This document shows positions 59,814 through 64,000 of a stretch of DNA of 64,000 bases, piece by piece. The DNA is taken from the NCBI GenBank assembly GCA_026225475.1, contig JAMFSU010000143.1, positions 16,427 to 80,426 on the forward strand, in the 5' to 3' direction. A model generated the notes under the pieces. That model had not been told where the DNA came from, ran no database searches, and saw only the letters and a program-made list of their open reading frames with translations. Source of the stretch: Duganella sp. (GTDB taxonomy: Bacteria; Pseudomonadota; Gammaproteobacteria; Burkholderiales; Burkholderiaceae_D). Made by a program: the position numbers and the translations under genes. Within the stretch, counting starts at the first letter, position 1. The number at the start of each line of letters is the position of its first letter.

Positions 59814-60986
59814 ATGACACAAGCATTTACCGCGCAGGCGCATTTGCCTGACGACCATCAACAAGCAACGCTGATCGGCCGCATCTGGCAACCAGGTGTC
59901 GGTCCGGTGCTGGTCAAGATTCAAGCCGACGGCATCTACGATCTCACCACGGTCGCGCCGACCTCCAGCCAATTGCAGGAACTGGACAATCCAGCCGCTG
60001 CCGTAAGCCGAGATGGCTTGCCGCGCCTGACATCGCTCGATGCCCTGCTCGCCAACGCCAATGCCGCTACCCGCGACACGAGCAAGCCCTGGCTACTGGC
60101 GCCGATTGACCTGCAAGCGGTCAAAGCCAGCGGCGTCACCTTCGTCGCCAGCATGCTTGAACGCGTGATTGAAGAACAGGCGCGCGGTGACGCGGCCAAG
60201 GCCGAATCGGTGCGCGCGGCCATCACGGCAGTGATCGGCGACAATCTGGCCAGCGTGGTACCCGGTTCGGATGCCGCCGCAAAGCTCAAGGAAGTCTTGC
60301 TCGCGCAAGGCGTCTGGTCGCAATATCTGGAAGTCGGCATCGGCCCCGATGCGGAAATCTTCACCAAGGCACAGCCCTTATCGTCAGTCGGTCTGGGCGA
60401 CGAAGTCGGCATCCATCCCAAGTCGGTCTGGAATAATCCTGAACCAGAAATCGTCCTGGCCATCAATAGCCGTGGCAGCGTAGTCGGAGCGACGCTCGGT
60501 AACGATGTCAATTTGCGCGATTTTGAGGGCCGTAGCGCGCTGTTGCTGGGTAAAGCAAAGGACAATAATGCCTCTTGCGCAGTTGGTCCTTTTATTCGCC
60601 TATTCGATGCAAATTTTTCAATTGACGATGTACGGCGCGCCGAACTTACAATGCGGGTTGACGGTACGGAAGGCTTCACTTTGCAAGGCAGCAGTTCGAT
60701 GTCGATGATCAGTCGTGATCCGCTGGAACTGGTGCAACATGCAATCGGTCCCAATCATCAATATCCGGATGGCCTGGTGCTATTTCTTGGTACGATGTTT
60801 GCGCCGACCCAGGATCGATTTGGTCCGGGCCAGGGCTTTACACACCAGGTTGCTGACGTAGTAACGATCGCCACGCCGAAACTGGGCGCGCTGGTCAATC
60901 AGGTCAACTTTACCGACAAGGTTGCCCCCTGGACCTTCGGCCTCACTGCACTGATCAAGAATCTCGCAAAACGACAACTTATTTAA
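59814..60986 (+). CDS. XylX-like FAH-family 2-keto-3-deoxy acid dehydratase or hydrolase
   Basis: The ATG at 59814, behind TTGGAG, gives 390 residues, close to Caulobacter XylX (2-keto-3-deoxyxylonate dehydratase). Its FAH motifs are GIHPKSVWNNPEPEIVLAIN, LGNDVNLRDFEGRSALLLGK and AKDNNASCAVGPFIRLFD. XylX-type enzymes make alpha-ketoglutarate semialdehyde; an FAH-type hydrolase acting on a 2,4-diketo acid is the alternative, given the SDR next door. It follows the UxaA-family gene by 126 nt. Confidence 0.82.
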   Translation: MTQAFTAQAHLPDDHQQATLIGRIWQPGVGPVLVKIQADGIYDLTTVAPTSSQLQELDNPAAAVSRDGLPRLTSLDALLANANAATRDTSKPWLLAPIDLQAVKASGVTFVASMLERVIEEQARGDAAKAESVRAAITAVIGDNLASVVPGSDAAAKLKEVLLAQGVWSQYLEVGIGPDAEIFTKAQPLSSVGLGDEVGIHPKSVWNNPEPEIVLAINSRGSVVGATLGNDVNLRDFEGRSALLLGKAKDNNASCAVGPFIRLFDANFSIDDVRRAELTMRVDGTEGFTLQGSSSMSMISRDPLELVQHAIGPNHQYPDGLVLFLGTMFAPTQDRFGPGQGFTHQVADVVTIATPKLGALVNQVNFTDKVAPWTFGLTALIKNLAKRQLI

Positions 60987-60997
60987 GGAATTAGCTC

Positions 60998-61753
60998 ATG
61001 TCATCATCCTCTGGACGCCTCGCTGGCAAGACCGTATTGATCACCGCTGCGGCACAAGGCATCGGTCGCGCCTCGGCTGAAATGTTTGCGCGCGAAGGCG
61101 CCCGCGTGATCGCCACCGATATCAGCAAAGAGCATCTGGCCAGCCTGCAAGGTGTAGAAACGCACGTACTCGATGTCACCGATGCGGCTGCCATCAAGCA
61201 ACTGGTCGACAGCATCGGCACCATCGATGTGCTGTTCAATTGCGCAGGTTACGTCCACGCCGGCAATATTCTGGAATGCGATGACAAGGCCTGGGATTTC
61301 TCGTTCAATCTGAACGCGCGCGCCATGTTTCACACTATCCGCGCCGTGCTGCCAGGCATGCTGGCCAAAAAATGTGGTTCGATCGTCAACATCGCTTCTG
61401 CCGCGTCCAGCGTCAAGGGCGTTGCCAACCGATTCGCCTACGGCGCCAGCAAGGCGGCTGTGGTTGGCCTGACCAAATCGGTCGCCGCTGATTTCGTGGC
61501 ACAGGGCGTGCGTTGCAATGCGATCTGCCCAGGTACCATCGAATCGCCTTCGCTGAATCAACGGATCACATCGCAGGCCAAGGAAACCGGCAAGAGCGAA
61601 GATGAAGTACGTCTGGCATTCGTCGGTCGTCAACCAATGGGACGTCTCGGCAAGGCAGATGAAGTGGCTGCGCTGGCCTTGTATCTGGCGTCCGATGAAT
61701 CGGGCTTCACCACGGGTGCGATTCACATGATTGACGGCGGCTGGTCGAATTAA
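60998..61753 (+). CDS. SDR-family dehydrogenase, KDF-dehydrogenase-like
   Basis: The 251-residue short-chain dehydrogenase has TAAAQGIGRASAEMFA (cofactor loop), NCAGYVHAGNIL, the catalytic serine in IASAASSVKG and YGASKAAVVGL (Tyr-x3-Lys), and ends in GAIHMIDGGWSN. The TAAAQGIGRA start resembles 2-keto-3-deoxy-L-fuconate dehydrogenases and BDH2. It lies 11 nt after the XylX-like gene; oxidation of a 2-keto-3-deoxy acid to a 2,4-diketo acid would fit. Confidence 0.87.
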   Translation: MSSSSGRLAGKTVLITAAAQGIGRASAEMFAREGARVIATDISKEHLASLQGVETHVLDVTDAAAIKQLVDSIGTIDVLFNCAGYVHAGNILECDDKAWDFSFNLNARAMFHTIRAVLPGMLAKKCGSIVNIASAASSVKGVANRFAYGASKAAVVGLTKSVAADFVAQGVRCNAICPGTIESPSLNQRITSQAKETGKSEDEVRLAFVGRQPMGRLGKADEVAALALYLASDESGFTTGAIHMIDGGWSN

Positions 61754-61812
61754 ACGCGCATGCGCTGCGGCGCTAAATCGATGTAGCGCACTACACTGAC
61801 GTAGTACACGAC

Positions 61813-61848
61813 ACGGCTTCTTCCGATTGCATGATCGGAAGAAGCCGT
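61813..61848 (+). terminator. Long hairpin between the SDR and SMP-30 genes
   Basis: A perfect 15-bp stem, acggcttcttccgat with atcggaagaagccgt, and a 6-nt loop. It is followed by only four T (tcatttt), so termination is likely but not certain. It may separate the SMP-30 gene from the upstream operon. Confidence 0.65.
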
Positions 61849-61994
61849 AGTCATTTTGTGGCCAGTTATCCTTCTGTATTCGCTGATTTTCCCGCTAATT
61901 CTTTGGTCTATCCGCGTGACGATTGTGCATAATGTGGGCATCGCTCAAGCCGATTGCTGAGCAATATCATCCCCTGCCTATCGGAAACGCCAAC

Positions 61995-62888
61995 ATGCCC
62001 GCCCCACAAGTTCACGTCGCGTTCGACACTCCTATGCAACTGGGCGAATGCCCGCTATGGCACGCCGCGGAAAAGGCGCTCTATTGGATCGACATTCCTG
62101 GTCAGGCAGTGCATTGCCTGCAATCTATTGACCAGCGGCACCGCAGTTGGCCAATGCCGGGGGAACCAGGTTGCATCGCGCTGCATCGCGACGGCGGCTT
62201 GCTGGTCGCCTTGCGCCAAGGCTTGTTCCGACTCGACACTGAGTCAGGCACAATGCAATTGCTCTGCGAAGCACCTTATGACACCAGCAAATTCCGTTTC
62301 AATGATGGCCGTTGCGATGCCCAGGGACGTCTGTGGACGGGCACCATTTACGAACCACGCGGGCAGGATCTGGCTAGCCTGTTTTGCTTCGAACGCGGCG
62401 TTTTGCGTGACGCTATGCATCCCGTAGCGACATCCAATGGCGTCGCCTTCAATCTTGATCAAACGCGCATGTATCACGCCAACACACCGGCGCATTCCAT
62501 CCGTGTGTACGATTATGATCAAACGACTGGCGGCACCAGCAATCCCCGGCTGTTCAAACAATTTGATACCGACAAAAGTGCGCCAGACTATGGCGGACGG
62601 CCCGATGGCGCTGCAGTCGATAGCGAAGGCGCCTATTGGTGCGCGATGTTTGAAGGTGGACGCGTGTTGCGCTTGTCGGCATCCGGCGAGATATTGCAAG
62701 AGATCACAGTACCGGCACGTTGTCCGACCATGATCGCCTTCGGTGGTGACGATTTGCGCACACTGTATATCACCACTGGTAGAAAAGGGCGCAGCGATGC
62801 CGAGCTGGAGCAATACCCATTGTCTGGTTGCGTCCTTGCAGTGCAAGTAGATGTTGCAGGGCAACTGGAGCATGCGTATCGGGGCTGA
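61995..62888 (+). CDS. SMP-30/gluconolactonase-family lactonase
   Basis: The ATG at 61995 (MPAPQVHVAFDTPMQLGECP) gives 297 residues with the SMP-30 six-blade motifs LGECPLWHAAEKALYWIDIP, KFRFNDGRCDAQGRLWTGT, ATSNGVAFNLDQTRMYHANT and GRPDGAAVDSEGAYWCAMFE. Acidic and Asn/Asp residues bind calcium or zinc. It hydrolyses aldonolactones to aldonic acids, which fits the dehydratase downstream pathway. It may have its own promoter (CATAAT at 61928-61933). Confidence 0.9.
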   Translation: MPAPQVHVAFDTPMQLGECPLWHAAEKALYWIDIPGQAVHCLQSIDQRHRSWPMPGEPGCIALHRDGGLLVALRQGLFRLDTESGTMQLLCEAPYDTSKFRFNDGRCDAQGRLWTGTIYEPRGQDLASLFCFERGVLRDAMHPVATSNGVAFNLDQTRMYHANTPAHSIRVYDYDQTTGGTSNPRLFKQFDTDKSAPDYGGRPDGAAVDSEGAYWCAMFEGGRVLRLSASGEILQEITVPARCPTMIAFGGDDLRTLYITTGRKGRSDAELEQYPLSGCVLAVQVDVAGQLEHAYRG

Positions 62889-62955
62889 TTCGCACGTTAC
62901 GAGTCAGCGAAAGTTGGGCCGCACCAGCAAAAAACTGTATTTTCAGCGACAATCC

Positions 62956-62983
62956 TTGTATGTCGTTTAATAAACATTAATAT
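62956..62983 (+). promoter_or_regulatory. Possible promoter of pagL
   Basis: TTGTAT (62956-62961), a 16-nt spacer and TAATAT (62978-62983) lie in an A/T-rich stretch about 115 nt before the pagL start. Confidence 0.4.
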
Positions 62984-63098
62984 TATTTTCGGCTCATGAG
63001 AAAATATTTGTAATTTTTCAGCGGACTACGTAGATCGTATCGCTGCCAAGTCGCAATTAGTTAGTCCATTCTTCAACCAATCACTTCAGTAAAATCCC

Positions 63099-63647
63099 AT
63101 GTCGATGAAAAAACTTGCTTTTAAATTCGCAGTCACCAGCATTGCCCTGGTTGGCCTGCAAACCTCTAGTTATGCAGTAGACTCGACGTCGGTCGAAGTT
63201 GCTGGTGGTGACAAAGTCCAGATGCTGCGGCTGGGGGCACAATGGGACTGGAAGGACACTGCCTGGTTTAAGTCGAACGGTACCCAATTGAGTGGCTATT
63301 GGGATCTGAGCTTGGCTGAGTGGCATCAACAACGTTACAACAATACCGACAGCAGCAAAAACTTCACAGACATCGGCTTCACCCCAGTTTTCCGTTTTCA
63401 GCGCGACGATAAAAAAGGCCTCTATGCTGAGGGCGGCGTTGGCGTGCATCTGTTTTCTTCGCTGTACAACAACAATGGCAAGAAACTGGCTACAGCGTTT
63501 CAATTCGGTGACCACGTTGGCGCCGGTTACGTCTTCGCCAATGGCCTGGACCTTGGCGTGAAGTTGCAGCATTTTTCGAATGGCGGTATCAAGGAGCCGA
63601 ACGGCGGTGTCAACTTTGCGGTGCTGAAAGCGGCTTACCGTTTCTGA
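63099..63647 (+). CDS. pagL: Lipid A 3-O-deacylase PagL (variant)
   Basis: The 182-residue protein has a signal peptide (MKKLAFKFAVTSIALVGL, ending near YA) and the beta-barrel pattern of PagL outer-membrane enzymes, ending in an aromatic residue (AAYRF). The catalytic His158 and Ser160 are in LQHFSNGGIKEPNGG. The glutamate that completes the triad in characterised PagL, about 11-12 residues after the serine, is Val171-Asn172 here. It normally removes the 3-O acyl chain of lipid A. Start could be the ATG at 63105. Confidence 0.82.
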   Translation: MSMKKLAFKFAVTSIALVGLQTSSYAVDSTSVEVAGGDKVQMLRLGAQWDWKDTAWFKSNGTQLSGYWDLSLAEWHQQRYNNTDSSKNFTDIGFTPVFRFQRDDKKGLYAEGGVGVHLFSSLYNNNGKKLATAFQFGDHVGAGYVFANGLDLGVKLQHFSNGGIKEPNGGVNFAVLKAAYRF

Positions 63648-63699
63648 TCAAGTGTAAGTTGCGTAAGTTGCACGTCTGAGTTTTCTAACACGTAGTATT

Positions 63700-63728
63700 A
63701 AAAATGCCGGCTTCATGCCGGCATTTTT
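63700..63728 (+). terminator. Rho-independent terminator of pagL
   Basis: The arms aaaaatgccggc and gccggcattttt form a 12-bp stem with loop ttcat, ending in a T-run, 52 nt after the pagL stop. Confidence 0.88.
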
Positions 63729-64000
63729 GCGTCTCCAATTGGCATGGAAGAGGTTGTTGAATTGAGGATCTTGCCTGAGATTAGTAAGGCGATAGGGTAA
63801 ATTTTGGCTTGGTCAGGACTGGATGGTTGAATTGAGCTAGAGAGTTAGCTTAGCGCTAATGCTGGCGAGGAGTTGGCATTTTGTTGTTGTGAGTGTTGAA
63901 GTCGAGCGAAGAGGAGGGGATATGCGGTATGTCGTGGGAGCGATGCTGGAGGAGTTGTAGTTGTAGTGAGAAGGGGAATGAAATTAAAAGTAATTGGACA
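63729..64000. other. C-poor, G-rich tail with a short direct repeat
   Basis: No gene is seen. In the last 160 nt only about 13 bases are C while G is abundant, a strong strand skew. The 11-mer gttgaattgag occurs at 63756-63766 and 63826-63836. A 12-codon frame follows aggagggg near 63920. The region may be an intergenic spacer or the beginning of a skewed gene beyond the window. Confidence 0.5.

Overview
The window looks like chromosomal DNA of a betaproteobacterium in the order Burkholderiales, most likely the family Oxalobacteraceae (Herminiimonas/Janthinobacterium-like). This rests on gene orders such as xseB-ispA-dxs, rubredoxin divergent from thiD-hemL, and rplM-rpsI next to argC, a DUF6776-type protein, a bactofilin and erpA. 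It also fits a two-domain ubiquinone hydroxylase Coq7, a PagL-type lipid A deacylase and a moderate GC content with uniform codon use. I see no rRNA, tRNA, insertion sequence, prophage or CRISPR array. The taxonomic call is inference from recognised families, not a database match.

Layout. 1-6.8 kb: the end of a branched-chain amino-acid-type binding protein, then on the minus strand glycolate oxidase glcDEF, a GcvA-like LysR regulator and a second D-lactate/glycolate-type FAD dehydrogenase. 7-11 kb: a PduO-type cobalamin adenosyltransferase converging on the isoprenoid operon xseB-ispA-dxs. 11-14.2 kb: a lone Rieske oxygenase, an EamA exporter and a mercaptopyruvate sulfurtransferase. 14.3-19.9 kb: a compact PilI-PilJ-ChpA-like chemosensory operon without pilG or pilH. 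20.2-28.1 kb: rubredoxin, thiD, hemL, erpA, bactofilin, a membrane coiled-coil protein, argC, rpsI, rplM, OsmC and coq7, with a strong candidate small RNA upstream of rplM. 28.1-36.2 kb: pyrC, the glutamate/aspartate ABC transporter gltIJKL, glutamate dehydrogenase and a HypT-like LysR regulator. 36.3-45 kb: an Atm1-type ABC exporter, a YciA-type thioesterase, a 2-hydroxyacid dehydrogenase, fadD, a lipoprotein aminopeptidase and an orphan molybdopterin oxidoreductase. 45.2-50.5 kb: a dipeptide-type ABC transporter (two ATPases, two permeases, no binding protein) divergent from an M20 amidohydrolase. 50.6-52.6 kb: small uncharacterised proteins.

52.6-62.9 kb is the most distinctive accessory region. 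A LysR regulator diverges from an apparent sugar-acid catabolic operon: AraD1/GguC-type FAH protein, a polar-amino-acid-family ABC transporter (two permeases, ATPase, binding protein), a UxaA/GarD-type dehydratase, a XylX-type FAH protein, an SDR dehydrogenase and an SMP-30 lactonase. Together these could import an aldonic or aldaric acid and degrade it through a 2-keto-3-deoxy acid, either by oxidation and hydrolysis or by a second dehydration. The substrate cannot be read from sequence. The window ends with pagL and a strongly C-poor non-coding tail.

The best candidates for something undescribed are the sRNA at 26,651-26,750 (consensus-like promoter, 5' hairpin, CU-rich anti-Shine-Dalgarno-like segment, strong terminator), the hybrid sugar-acid cluster, the reduced Chp chemosensory operon, the Cys-rich 39-codon ORF with an embedded hairpin at 54,969-55,088, and PagL with a changed catalytic-glutamate region.
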